NCBI RefSeq assembly: GCF_000429785.1
Contig: NZ_AUCN01000017.1
Location: 186,001-250,000, forward strand
From: Chitinibacter tainanensis DSM 15459
Lineage (GTDB): Bacteria; Pseudomonadota; Gammaproteobacteria; Burkholderiales; Chitinibacteraceae
DNA length: 64,000 bases
Direction of reading: 5' to 3'
In this document: positions 50,218 through 58,678 of the stretch, one piece after another
How positions within the stretch are numbered: position 1 is the stretch's first letter
Layout of the letters: each line of letters starts with the position of its first letter
Notes under the pieces: model-generated
Told to the model about the DNA's origin: nothing
The model's database searches: none
The model's input: only the letters and a program-made list of their open reading frames with translations
Program-made: the position numbers and the translations under genes

Positions 50218-52899
50218 ATGAAAGCCCACTACCTCGCCGCCTTGTTTGATCCGCGTTCCATCGCCGTGGTGGGCGGCTCGGAAACCCCGGGCTCGGTGGG
50301 GGAAAAAGTGATGCGCAATCTGTGTGAATCTGGCTACACCGGCAAGGTGTATCCGGTGAATCTGCGCCATCAGACGGTCTTTGGCCTGCCCACGGTCAAA
50401 ACACTGGCCAAGCTTAGCGAAAAAGTCGATCTGGCTATTCTCACTACACCCAGTAAAACGCTGGTGGAGCTGATTGAAGCCTGTGGCAAGCAAGGCATCC
50501 GCTTTGTGATGATTATGTCCTGGGATTTTGTCGGTACCGATGCCAAGGGTAAAGTGGTGTTGGATAAGCTCTTGGCGCGAGCGCGCCAGTATGGCATCCG
50601 TATTCTGGGCCCCACCGCATTTGGCTTTGTGCGCGCTCCCAGCAAGCTATTGGCCTGTAATTATCAGGGCAAAGTAAAAAACGGCAGCATGGCGCTGGTG
50701 TCGCAGTCGTCGGCGGTGACTTCAGCGATTCTGGATTGGGCCGAATCGCATGAACTGGGTTTTTCGTCGGTGGTGTCGCTGGGCGCGGCGGCAGACATTG
50801 ATGTGGGCGATGTGCTCGATTATCTGGTGGCCGATCCTAAAACCAAATCCATTCTGCTGTATATCGAAGACCTGAAAGATGCGCAGCTTTTTATGTCGGC
50901 GCTACGGGCCGCTTCCCGCTCGAAAGCCGTGCTGGCGCTGAAAGTGGGGCGCTATGAAAACCACACCCTCACCACCGGTAGCACGCATTCCGAACGCCTG
51001 ATCGGCAGCGATGATGTTTTTAACGTCGCGCTCAAGCGCGCGGGGGTATTGCGGCTGCGCTCGATTAATCAGCTGTTTACCGCTGCGCGGGTGCTGGATG
51101 GCTCGTATAAAACCAAGGGTCGCCGGCTGGCCATCATTACCAACGGCATTGGCGCCGGCATGATGGCGGTGGATCGGGCGCATGAATTGCATGTGCAATT
51201 ACCGCGCCTGAGCGAGGCCACCATCGCCGAGCTGGATCAGCTCTTACCACCGCAGGCACAGCATTTTAATCCGGTGGATATTCTGGGCGATGCGGGGCCA
51301 GAGCGCTTTAAAGCCGCGACGGAAATCGTCTTGCGCGATCCGAATGTCGATGGCGTGCTGGTGGTATTTACCCCGCAGGCGGGCACCAATGATATGGCCA
51401 CGGCCGAGGCAATGATTGCGCTGCGCAAGACCACCGATAAGCCGATTTTGCTGTCGTGGATCGGCGGCAAAAAAGTGGAAGGCAGCCGCAAGCTGCTGGC
51501 CAAAGCGCAGTGCGCCCATTTCAGCGCGCCGGAAAGCGCGGTGGAAGTGTTTTATTCGCTGGCCTCCTGGCAGTACAACCAGCAGCTCTTGCTGCAAACG
51601 CCGGCACCCATGAATGATATGGCGCCACCCGATTTTGAAACCGCACGCATGATTGTCGATTCGGTGCTGGCCAGCGGCCGCACCGTGATGGACGAGGTGG
51701 AATCCAAAGCGCTGCTGCGCTCGTTCCATATCCCGGTTACGCTCACAGTGCGGGCCAAATCGGCCGATGATGCGGTCACCGCGGCGATGGGGCTGGGCTT
51801 GCCGGTGGCGCTGAAAATCGATGCCGAGGGCATCATCCACAAAACCGATATTGATGGTGTGGTGCTGAATGTGGGCAGCCTGGTGCAGGTGGCCTCAGAG
51901 GCGAACAAAATGCTGGCCAAGGCGCATGATCGCCTCGGCAGCGATAAGGTCCGCGGCCTGGTGATTCAGCCCATGCATGGCAAAAAATCCGGCCGCGAGC
52001 TGATGGTGGGCGTAGCCCGAGATCGCGCGTTTGGGCCGGTGATTACCTTTGGTTTTGGTGGGGTAACGGTCGAGGTATTTAACGATGTGGCGGTGTCTTT
52101 GCCGCCGCTGAATGAATATTTGGCCGAAAACCTGATTCAGCGCACGCGGGTGAAAAAAATGCTCGGCGCCTTCCGTGGGCAAGCGCCGGTGAATCTGGAT
52201 GCAGTGAAGCATGTGTTGCTGCGCGTATCGGAAATGGTGTGCGAGCTACCACAAATCCAGCAGATGGATATCAACCCGCTGGTGGCCGATGAGCATGGCG
52301 TGATCGCGGTGGATGCCAAGATTATCCTGGGCCCTGTGCCGGAGCAGGTACGCCGCTACAGCCATATGGCCATTCACCCTTATCCGGCGCATCTGGCCAG
52401 CATTACCCAGCTGAAAAACGGCATGCCCATGTGCTTGCGCCCGATCCGGCCGGAAGACGCGGCCCTAATCGCCGAATTTGTGCGCAATTTATCCGATGAA
52501 AGCCGCTACAACCGCTTTATGAATACGCTGAAAACCTTGCCGCAAGCCCTGCTGGCCCGGTTTACCCAGCTCGATTACACTCGCGAGATGGCGATTGTGG
52601 CCACGGTGGAAGCGCATGCAGGCGAAATGATCATTGGCGTGGCGCGCTTTACCGCCAACCCCGATCGCGATAGTTGCGAATTTGCGGTGGTAATTAGTGA
52701 TGATTGGCAAGGCAAGGGCTTGGGGGTACGCTTGATGGACGCGCTGTTTAACGCAGCGCGCGATATGAATCTGAAGGTCATCGAGGGCGAAGTGCTCACC
52801 AGCAATAAAACCATGCTGGCCTTCATGAAACATTTGGGCTTTAGCATCCAAACACACCCGGATGATGATGGCCTCAAATGGGTGGTTAAACAGCTCTGA
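50218..52899 (+). CDS. Pat-type acyl-CoA synthetase/GNAT protein acetyltransferase
   Basis: This 893-aa cytosolic protein joins an NDP-forming acyl-CoA synthetase to a GNAT domain, the layout of Pat/YfiQ lysine acetyltransferases. Order: CoA-binding domain (SIAVVGGSETPGSVGEKVMR), succinyl-CoA-ligase-like domains, ATP-grasp (SKALLRSFHIPVTLTVRAKS), then GNAT from about residue 740 (CLRPIRPEDAALIAEFVRN, WQGKGLGVRLMDALFN). STHSERLIGSDDVF keeps a His where true synthetases have the phospho-His. It may acetylate and inactivate acetyl-CoA synthetase and, unlike typical Pat, might keep ligase activity. The start at 50218 fits family N-termini. Confidence 0.92.
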   Translation: MKAHYLAALFDPRSIAVVGGSETPGSVGEKVMRNLCESGYTGKVYPVNLRHQTVFGLPTVKTLAKLSEKVDLAILTTPSKTLVELIEACGKQGIRFVMIMSWDFVGTDAKGKVVLDKLLARARQYGIRILGPTAFGFVRAPSKLLACNYQGKVKNGSMALVSQSSAVTSAILDWAESHELGFSSVVSLGAAADIDVGDVLDYLVADPKTKSILLYIEDLKDAQLFMSALRAASRSKAVLALKVGRYENHTLTTGSTHSERLIGSDDVFNVALKRAGVLRLRSINQLFTAARVLDGSYKTKGRRLAIITNGIGAGMMAVDRAHELHVQLPRLSEATIAELDQLLPPQAQHFNPVDILGDAGPERFKAATEIVLRDPNVDGVLVVFTPQAGTNDMATAEAMIALRKTTDKPILLSWIGGKKVEGSRKLLAKAQCAHFSAPESAVEVFYSLASWQYNQQLLLQTPAPMNDMAPPDFETARMIVDSVLASGRTVMDEVESKALLRSFHIPVTLTVRAKSADDAVTAAMGLGLPVALKIDAEGIIHKTDIDGVVLNVGSLVQVASEANKMLAKAHDRLGSDKVRGLVIQPMHGKKSGRELMVGVARDRAFGPVITFGFGGVTVEVFNDVAVSLPPLNEYLAENLIQRTRVKKMLGAFRGQAPVNLDAVKHVLLRVSEMVCELPQIQQMDINPLVADEHGVIAVDAKIILGPVPEQVRRYSHMAIHPYPAHLASITQLKNGMPMCLRPIRPEDAALIAEFVRNLSDESRYNRFMNTLKTLPQALLARFTQLDYTREMAIVATVEAHAGEMIIGVARFTANPDRDSCEFAVVISDDWQGKGLGVRLMDALFNAARDMNLKVIEGEVLTSNKTMLAFMKHLGFSIQTHPDDDGLKWVVKQL

Positions 52900-52926
52900 T
52901 CAATCTTTGAGAAACAGGAAATCGGC

Positions 52927-53331
52927 ATGACTGCAATTATCGACATCGAAGGCATCGGCGAGAGCTACGCCGCCAAATTACAAGCCGCGGGCGTTAGCAC
53001 CGTGGAGGCGCTGCTGGAGCAAGGCCGCACCCCGAAAGGGCGCGATACGCTGGCAGAAACCACCGGCATCAGTGGCAAACTGATTCTGAAATGGGTGAAC
53101 CACGCTGATCTCTTTCGCATCAAAGGCGTAGCCGGCCAATTTGCCGAGCTGCTGGAAGCTGCGGGTGTGGATACCGTGGCAGAGCTGGCTCGCCGCAATG
53201 CCGCTAATCTCGCCGATGCGCTGGCGGCGACCAATGCCGAGAAAAAACTGGCCGGAAGCACCCCGAGCCTGGCGCAAGTCGAAAAATGGATTGCCGAGGC
53301 CAAAGAGTTGCCTCGCGGTGTTGAGTATTAA
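52927..53331 (+). CDS. DUF4332-like helix-hairpin-helix protein
   Basis: This 134-aa protein contains two helix-hairpin-helix-like units, IEGIGESYAAKLQAAGVSTV and IKGVAGQFAELLEAAGVDTV, separated by a helical spacer, the pattern of DUF4332 proteins. No signal peptide. HhH pairs often bind nucleic acid without sequence preference, but the function of this family is not known to me. It follows the Pat-type gene by 27 bp and a hairpin ends the transcript. Confidence 0.85.
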   Translation: MTAIIDIEGIGESYAAKLQAAGVSTVEALLEQGRTPKGRDTLAETTGISGKLILKWVNHADLFRIKGVAGQFAELLEAAGVDTVAELARRNAANLADALAATNAEKKLAGSTPSLAQVEKWIAEAKELPRGVEY

Positions 53332-53356
53332 TTAGCCCTTCGCAGGCGGTAGTCCC

Positions 53357-53379
53357 AGGCGGCGCAAGCCGCCTTTTTT
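53357..53379 (+). terminator. Terminator after the DUF4332-like gene
   Basis: AGGCGGC-gcaa-GCCGCCT followed by TTTTT, 25 bp after the stop codon. Confidence 0.9.
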
Positions 53380-53523
53380 GTTCGAGCCGCGGCGCACGTC
53401 CGTGGTGATCGTCGCCGAAGCGGCTACTGCCGCTGGCTGATCCCGGCCAAACCGAGTTAATGTCTGACCCCGCCGTGCGGCCTTGTTGGGCGCCACGGCG
53501 GCATGTTTTTTTAGGAGTAGCAA

Positions 53524-54399
53524 ATGGCCACGATTGATTGGCGCACGATTCTTACCCCACCCACATTAGACAAAGCCACGATCGCCTCTCTGGTTGTTAC
53601 CGCCGTGTTTATTGTGGTGCTGTTGGTGGTGCGCTTTTTGGCCAAGCAGGCGGTGATGCGCCGCACCGATCTTAGCCCGGAAAACAAGCGCCGCTGGCTG
53701 GTGACGCTGCGCAATCTGTGGCTGGTGATCTGGCTGATTGGGCTGTTTATTATCTGGGGCTCTGAGCTGCAAACGCTGGCCGTTTCGATGGTGGCGATTG
53801 CCGCGGCAATTGTGCTGGCTACCAAAGAAATGATTATGTGTCTGATGGGCTCGATTTATCGCACCAGCACGCATACCTTTAGCGTCGGCGACCGGATCGA
53901 ATTTAACGGCCGGCGCGGGCAGGTGATTGATACCAATCTGCTGTCGTTTACCCTGAATGAATCCAGCCACGCCACCAATCAGCAAGGTACGGTGGGGCGG
54001 CAGATTACTTTTCCCAATAGCCTGCTGCTGGGCAACCCGGTGTTTAATGAAACGCGGCAAGGCCTGTTTGTTTTGCAAACCGTGCACGTCGAGATTGAGC
54101 GTGGCGCCGATTGGGCCAAGGCCGAACAGGCGCTGCTGGCCGCGGGCGAGGCCATGCTGGCCGAATATCGGGATGAATTAGAGCAACACCTGGCCACACT
54201 GGCCAGCGAACAAGCGGTGAATCTACCCCCTAGCGAGCCACGGGTGCGGCTGGATCTGGATGAGGCCGACACCATCGCTTTGCAATTACAGCTCTTGGTG
54301 CCCTTGGGCCAGCGCGCCAAAATCGAGCAACAGATCTTGCGGCAGTTTTTGCGCGCCACACAGTCGGCGGGGTATGAGCCAGTAGGCCTTACGCAATAA
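53524..54399 (+). CDS. MscS-family mechanosensitive channel-like protein
   Basis: This 291-aa protein has three N-terminal membrane helices (IASLVVTAVFIVVLLVVRFL, LWLVIWLIGLFIIWGSELQ, VSMVAIAAAIVLATKEMI). The MscS beta domain follows (FSVGDRIEFNGRRGQVIDTN), then ITFPNSLLLGNPVFNETRQG, the conserved N-S/N loop. The C-terminal domain is alpha/beta (VHVEIERGADWAKAEQALLA). It should release osmolytes on hypo-osmotic shock or act as an anion channel. The ATG follows TTAGGAGTAGCAA, a good ribosome binding site. Confidence 0.9.
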   Translation: MATIDWRTILTPPTLDKATIASLVVTAVFIVVLLVVRFLAKQAVMRRTDLSPENKRRWLVTLRNLWLVIWLIGLFIIWGSELQTLAVSMVAIAAAIVLATKEMIMCLMGSIYRTSTHTFSVGDRIEFNGRRGQVIDTNLLSFTLNESSHATNQQGTVGRQITFPNSLLLGNPVFNETRQGLFVLQTVHVEIERGADWAKAEQALLAAGEAMLAEYRDELEQHLATLASEQAVNLPPSEPRVRLDLDEADTIALQLQLLVPLGQRAKIEQQILRQFLRATQSAGYEPVGLTQ

Positions 54400-54412
54400 T
54401 CGCTGGGGCAAT

Positions 54413-54428
54413 ATACCGCAATGGGTAT
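54413..54428. promoter_or_regulatory. ATACC-N6-GGTAT inverted motif, copy 1
   Basis: Exact copy in the gap between the MscS-like gene and phnF, 82 bp before the phnF ATG. The same dyad recurs at 55230, 57822, 58663 and 62909, all in this phosphonate region. Confidence 0.55.
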
Positions 54429-54510
54429 GATCACAAAGCTTGTTATCTGACTGCAATCTGTCCGTCATATAATAGCGGATATTCATTCACGCGCATCTGC
54501 AGGAGTTCGC

Positions 54511-55230
54511 ATGGCTGTGCAACGGGGGGGCGAGCGCGCCATCTGGCGGCAAATCGCCGCGACTTTGGCTAATGAAATTGCCGCCAAAACTTTGCAAGGC
54601 CAATTGCCGGTCGAGGCCGCGCTGGCCAGCCGTTTTGCGGTGAACCGGCATACGGTACGCCGCGCGCTACAAGCGCTGGAAAGTCAGGGCCTGGTGCGCA
54701 TCGAGCAGGGGCGTGGCACTTTTGTGCAGGAAGACCTGATCGCCTATCGCATGGGCCGGCGCGAACGCTTTTCGCATAGCTTGGCCTCGCAGCGCCTGCA
54801 AGGCAGTAGCGAAGTGGTCGGCCACAGCGAAATCAGCGCCAATGATGAGCTGGCGCGCATTTTCGAGCTGCCGGTGGGTAGCCCCTTGCTGCAGATTGAT
54901 TTGCTCGACAAGGTTGAGCAGCAGGTGCTGGGGGTGTGTACCGAGTATGTGCCGCTGCCGCGTTGCGCTGGGGTGCTGGCCGCGCTGCAGGAAACCGGCT
55001 CGATGGTGGCCGCACTGACGGCCGTAGGGATCGAAGGCGTTAATCGTCGCCAGTCACGCGTTACCGCTCGCATGCCCAAGCCGCAAGTGGCGGCGCAGCT
55101 GGCGCAGCCCAAATCGCAGCCGGTGTTGTATGTCGAAAGCGTGTACCAAGATGCCGCTGGTCAGGTGGTGGAATACGGCATTACCCGGTTTGCCGGCAAT
55201 GCCATTGAGCTAACTATTACCCCCGACTAA
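54511..55230 (+). CDS. phnF: PhnF-type GntR/HutC regulator
   Basis: This 239-aa regulator has a GntR winged helix (IWRQIAATLANEIAAKTLQG, LASRFAVNRHTVRRALQALE, GLVRIEQGRGTFVQ) and a UTRA effector domain (ISANDELARIFELPVGSPLL, CTEYVPLPR, VLYVESVYQDAAGQVVEYGI). This is the PhnF subgroup tied to phosphonate operons. HutC-type regulators bind GT-N-TA-N-AC palindromes; one lies in front of phnW at 62153. Ribosome binding site AGGAG precedes the ATG. Likely represses the phosphonate genes downstream until a phosphonate or intermediate binds. Confidence 0.9.
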   Translation: MAVQRGGERAIWRQIAATLANEIAAKTLQGQLPVEAALASRFAVNRHTVRRALQALESQGLVRIEQGRGTFVQEDLIAYRMGRRERFSHSLASQRLQGSSEVVGHSEISANDELARIFELPVGSPLLQIDLLDKVEQQVLGVCTEYVPLPRCAGVLAALQETGSMVAALTAVGIEGVNRRQSRVTARMPKPQVAAQLAQPKSQPVLYVESVYQDAAGQVVEYGITRFAGNAIELTITPD

Positions 55231-55245
55231 TACCCTACCGTGTAT
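55230..55245. promoter_or_regulatory. ATACC-N6-GGTAT-like motif, copy 2 (one mismatch)
   Basis: ATACC-ctaccg-TGTAT begins at the last base of the phnF stop, upstream of the binding-protein gene. An additional ATACC half-site is at 55283. Confidence 0.45.
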
Positions 55246-55493
55246 TGCTCTCAAGGCTAGTAAATATAAGCCTTGTGGCGATATACCCATAATGAGCAAG
55301 CCCGCCATTCCTTCGCTATGCTGAAGTGAGCCGGTTGGGCGGCTGCAGTGTATCCCTGACTGCGGTTCAGCCGGCAGGCGCGTATGATGCGCGCCTCATT
55401 TCGGCGGAGCCCGCGGTCTTGCTGCGATTTTTCTTCCTCTTTGGCTATAGCGGCAAGCTCGCCGCGGTGGGCCGCGCTGCGCTGCAGCGGGTC

Positions 55494-56591
55494 ATGCTGG
55501 CGCTATGCCTGCTGATCGGCTCGGGCGTGGCCGTGGCAGGTGCGCAGCCGCAGGTATTTTTTATCAACCCCGGGCATGCCGATGAAGCCTTCTGGCGCAC
55601 CTCCAGCGCCGCCATGCAGGCCGCTGCGCGCCAGCTGGGCTTTGATTTGCAGGTGAGCTATGCCGGGCGCGACCCTTTGCGCGCGCTCGAAATCGCCCGG
55701 CTCTTGGCCGCACGCCCGCGCGATACCCAGCCCGACTTTATCTTGCTGAGCAATGATTTTGGAATCGCCCCCGATTTGCTGGGGCTGCTTGCTGGCACGC
55801 GCAGCCGGTTTTTCCTCGTGTATAGCGCGCCGGATCGGCCCGAAGAAATCGCCCGCGTGGGGCGCGCCCGTGAGCGTATCTCACATTGGCTGGGGTCCTT
55901 GGTACCCGATGCCGAAATGGCCGGCTATCAAACTGCAAGTCGCTTGATACAGCTGGGGCGTACCAGCGGGCTGCGCGCGAGCAATGGCAAATTAAAGCTA
56001 ATGGCCATTGCCGGCGATCGCGCCACCACCAGCTCCATTTTGCGCACCCGCGGGATGCAGCGGGCGATTGCCGCCCATCCCGATGCCCAGCTGGTGCAGC
56101 TAGTGTATGGCAAATGGTCGCGCGCCAAGGCTCGCGAGCAAAGCCAGTGGCTGTTTGAGCGCCACCCCGAGGCGCGGCTGATCTGGGCGGGCAGCGATCA
56201 GATGGCTTTTGGCGCGATGGATAGCCTGCGCGCCCGCGAAGGTGTACCGGGGCAGGATGCGCTGTTTACCGCCATTAATACCTCGCCGGCGGCCTTGGCC
56301 GCGGTGCAATCAGGCGAGCTATCGGCCTTGGCCGGTGGGCATTTTATGGCTGGCGCCTGGAGCCTAGTGGTGCTCTATGATTACCTACATGGGCGCGATT
56401 TTGCCCACGACGAGGGCCTGACGCTGCAACAGCCGATGTTTGCGCTGCTGACGCCTGCGCGGGCAGCACGGCTAATGCGGCAATTTGGTCAGGATGATTT
56501 TTCGAGTATCGATTTTCGTCGCTACAGCAAGGTGCTCAATCCCAAGGTGCGCCACTATGAATTCACTTTGCCCAGCTGGTTAGGCTCATGA
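55494..56591 (+). CDS. Periplasmic substrate-binding protein paired with a diguanylate cyclase
   Basis: About 365 aa with a signal peptide (MLALCLLIGSGVAVAGA) and a type I periplasmic-binding fold of the ribose/LacI class. It contains VFFINPGHADEAFWRTSSAA, DFILLSNDFGIAPDLLGLLA, RGMQRAIAAHPDAQLVQLVY, LIWAGSDQMAFGAMDSLRAR and FTAINTSPAALAAVQSGELS. No permease or ATPase is adjacent. Instead its stop overlaps a membrane diguanylate cyclase (ATGA), so it more likely presents a ligand to that sensor than feeds a transporter. The start is uncertain: ATG 55494, GTG 55467 or GTG 55326. Confidence 0.8.
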   Translation: MLALCLLIGSGVAVAGAQPQVFFINPGHADEAFWRTSSAAMQAAARQLGFDLQVSYAGRDPLRALEIARLLAARPRDTQPDFILLSNDFGIAPDLLGLLAGTRSRFFLVYSAPDRPEEIARVGRARERISHWLGSLVPDAEMAGYQTASRLIQLGRTSGLRASNGKLKLMAIAGDRATTSSILRTRGMQRAIAAHPDAQLVQLVYGKWSRAKAREQSQWLFERHPEARLIWAGSDQMAFGAMDSLRAREGVPGQDALFTAINTSPAALAAVQSGELSALAGGHFMAGAWSLVVLYDYLHGRDFAHDEGLTLQQPMFALLTPARAARLMRQFGQDDFSSIDFRRYSKVLNPKVRHYEFTLPSWLGS

Positions 56592-57832
56592 AACCCACCC
56601 TGCATTTTCAACCGCTGGCCCACCAGCTGTTACGCCAGATTATGTGGCTGGCTCTGGCTACCGTCTTGCTGATGGGCGGCGTACGGGCCTGGCTGGTGTA
56701 TCAGCAAAGCCAGACCGAGCAGCGCAATATGCTGCGCACAGTGGCTGAGGTGTATGTGCCGCAGCTGGCGGTGAGCGTGTGGGATATTGAGCCGGCCAAT
56801 CTGCGCAGCTTGCTCCTGAGCATGGTGCAGTACAACCGGCATATCGCGTATGTGGAATTACAGCTGCGTACCGGGCGGGTGTTTCGCGCCGGCGATCAGG
56901 CGCATACCCACGGCAGCCCGCCGCTGGTGTTTGCGCTGTATGCCCCTGATGCGGCGCAGTATCCGATTGGCGAACTGCGGGTGTATGCCGACCGAGAGGC
57001 GTATCAGCATCAGCTCTGGCAAAGCGTGGGGCTGGCTATTGGCGGCTATCTGCTGCTGACCATCACCATCTGTGGCTGGGTTTTGCTGGTGCTGCGCCGG
57101 CATTTGCAACAGCCCTTGCAAGAGATCGCCAGCTTTGCCGCCAATCTTAATGCCGAAGCCTTGCTCACCCCGCTAAAACTCACCCCGCGCCCGCAGGCGG
57201 CGCCCACCGAGATCGATTTGGTGGCCAGCAGCATCGATATGCTGCAAAACGAGCTGGCCCAGCACATCAACATGCTGGATCAGCGGGTGGCCGAGCGGAC
57301 CAGTCAGCTGGAAATGGCGCTGCAGTCGATTCAGTTATTGTCGATGACCGACCAGCTCACCGGCTGCTACAACCGGCATTATCTGAATGAACAGCTGGAT
57401 CATATCTTTGCCAGCGCGGCGCAGCAGCCGGTGGCGCTGGTGTTTACCGATATTGATCATTTCAAGCGGGTGAACGACACCTACGGTCATAAAACCGGCG
57501 ACGATGTCTTGCAAGCGGTGGGGCAGACTTTGCGCGGTGGCCTTCGCGGTGAGCAGGATTGGGTGGCACGCTATGGCGGGGAAGAGTTTTTGCTGGTGCT
57601 GCCGCAAACAGCGCTGGCCCGCGCCGGTACGGTGGCCGAGCGACTACGCCAAAGTATTGCCGGCCTGGCTTTTAGCCACCGGCTGGGCGAATTTAGCGTG
57701 AGCAGCAGCTTTGGCGTGGTGGAGCAGCGGCCGGGCGAGAGCCTCAATAGCCTGCTCGAGCGCGCCGACCAGCTGCTGTATCGCGCCAAGCAGCGTGGCC
57801 GCAATCGGGTTGAACTGCAGGATACCCCGTAA
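56588..57832 (+). CDS. Membrane-bound diguanylate cyclase
   Basis: This 414-aa protein has a helix near residues 17-38, a periplasmic sensor segment to about 140 (VYVPQLAVSVWDIEPANLRS, IGELRVYADREAYQHQLW), a second helix, then a HAMP-like/coiled-coil linker (QNELAQHINMLDQRVAERTS). A GGDEF domain follows (MTDQLTGCYNRHYLNEQLDH, FTDIDHFKRVNDTYGHKTGD, VARYGGEEFLLVLP near 329). The GGEEF signature and metal Asp are intact, so it should make c-di-GMP. The inhibitory RxxD is not in register (RGEQD). Coupled to the binding-protein gene by a 4-bp overlap. Confidence 0.93.
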   Translation: MKPTLHFQPLAHQLLRQIMWLALATVLLMGGVRAWLVYQQSQTEQRNMLRTVAEVYVPQLAVSVWDIEPANLRSLLLSMVQYNRHIAYVELQLRTGRVFRAGDQAHTHGSPPLVFALYAPDAAQYPIGELRVYADREAYQHQLWQSVGLAIGGYLLLTITICGWVLLVLRRHLQQPLQEIASFAANLNAEALLTPLKLTPRPQAAPTEIDLVASSIDMLQNELAQHINMLDQRVAERTSQLEMALQSIQLLSMTDQLTGCYNRHYLNEQLDHIFASAAQQPVALVFTDIDHFKRVNDTYGHKTGDDVLQAVGQTLRGGLRGEQDWVARYGGEEFLLVLPQTALARAGTVAERLRQSIAGLAFSHRLGEFSVSSSFGVVEQRPGESLNSLLERADQLLYRAKQRGRNRVELQDTP

Positions 57833-57837
57833 GGTAT
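57822..57837. promoter_or_regulatory. ATACC-N6-GGTAT inverted motif, copy 3
   Basis: Exact dyad spanning the stop codon of the diguanylate cyclase, in the gap between the convergent cyclase and tag genes. A second palindrome, GGGTAATACCC, follows at 57870. Confidence 0.45.
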
Positions 57838-57891
57838 AGCCGTTTAGATTATGATTTTACTGGCTTGTAGGGTAATACCCTTGGTGGCCGC

Positions 57892-58500
57892 TCAAGCGCG
57901 GCGTCGGGCCAGCGCCTCCGCCCGGGCAGCGGCGGCCAGTGGCCGAGTCACGCAGCCGGCCGCGTGATCGTTGACTAAGCCCATGGCCTGCATGAACGCA
58001 TACATGGTGGTGGGGCCGACAAAGCGCCAGCCGCGTTTTTTCAGGGCTTTGGATAGCGCCAGCGATTCAGCTGACTGGGCAATCACCTGCGGGCCAGGGT
58101 CGCTGGCTGGGGCGTAGCGCCAGAAAAAATCCGCCAGCGAGCCGGCTTCGGCCACCAGCTCCAAAGCGCGCTGGGCATTATTGATAGTGGCGGTGATTTT
58201 GCCGCGATGGCGCACAATGCCCGCATCGGCCAATAGGCGGGCGACATCGGCCTCGCTAAACTCGGCCACCACGCGAAAATCAAACTGGGCAAACGCAGCG
58301 CGAAAATTCTCGCGCTTTTGCAAAATCGTGCGCCAGCTTAAGCCCGACTGAAAACCTTCGAGGCAGATTTTCTCAAACAGGCGCTGATCGTCTTCTACCG
58401 GAAAGCCCCATTCTTGATCGTGATAAGCCAGATATTGTGCGGTGGCGCTGCACCAAGGGCAGCGCGCCTGGCCATCTGCGGGCAGATATAAATTTGTCAT
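57892..58500 (-). CDS. tag: DNA-3-methyladenine glycosylase I
   Basis: This 202-aa repair enzyme removes 3-methyladenine. It matches Tag along its length: CPWCSATAQYLAYHDQEWGF, LFEKICLEGFQSGLSWRTIL, KRENFRAAFAQFD, GWRFVGPTTMYAFMQAMGLV and NDHAAGC. The Cys/His zinc ligands at both ends are present. The start at 58500 (MTNLYLPADG) is preferred since an upstream extension to 58653 is Arg/Pro-rich and atypical. It interrupts the phosphonate genes but shares their strand. Confidence 0.95.
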   Translation of the reverse strand: MTNLYLPADGQARCPWCSATAQYLAYHDQEWGFPVEDDQRLFEKICLEGFQSGLSWRTILQKRENFRAAFAQFDFRVVAEFSEADVARLLADAGIVRHRGKITATINNAQRALELVAEAGSLADFFWRYAPASDPGPQVIAQSAESLALSKALKKRGWRFVGPTTMYAFMQAMGLVNDHAAGCVTRPLAAAARAEALARRRA

Positions 58501-58621
58501 AAGGCACCGGTGGGCAATAGAGAGCCTCAGTGTGCCGCGCCGGCGGCACTTTGCCAAGCAATCCAACGGGCGGGGGGCGTCGCGTGGGAAAGGCAAGGCG
58601 CTGGGCTGATTTGGCCCGGGG

Positions 58622-58637
58622 GGTATTGATGTATACC
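58622..58637. promoter_or_regulatory. GGTAT-N6-ATACC palindrome upstream of tag
   Basis: GGGTATtgatgtATACCC is the same half-sites in the opposite order, 122 bp upstream of the tag ATG and 26 bp from copy 4 of the dyad. Confidence 0.45.
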
Positions 58638-58662
58638 CCAGACCAAATCTCACCTTCTGGCT

Positions 58663-58678
58663 ATACGGCGGGGGGTAT
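58663..58678. promoter_or_regulatory. ATACC-N6-GGTAT-like motif, copy 4 (one mismatch)
   Basis: ATACG-gcgggg-GGTAT directly abuts the stop codon of the FAD oxidoreductase, upstream of tag. Confidence 0.45.
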
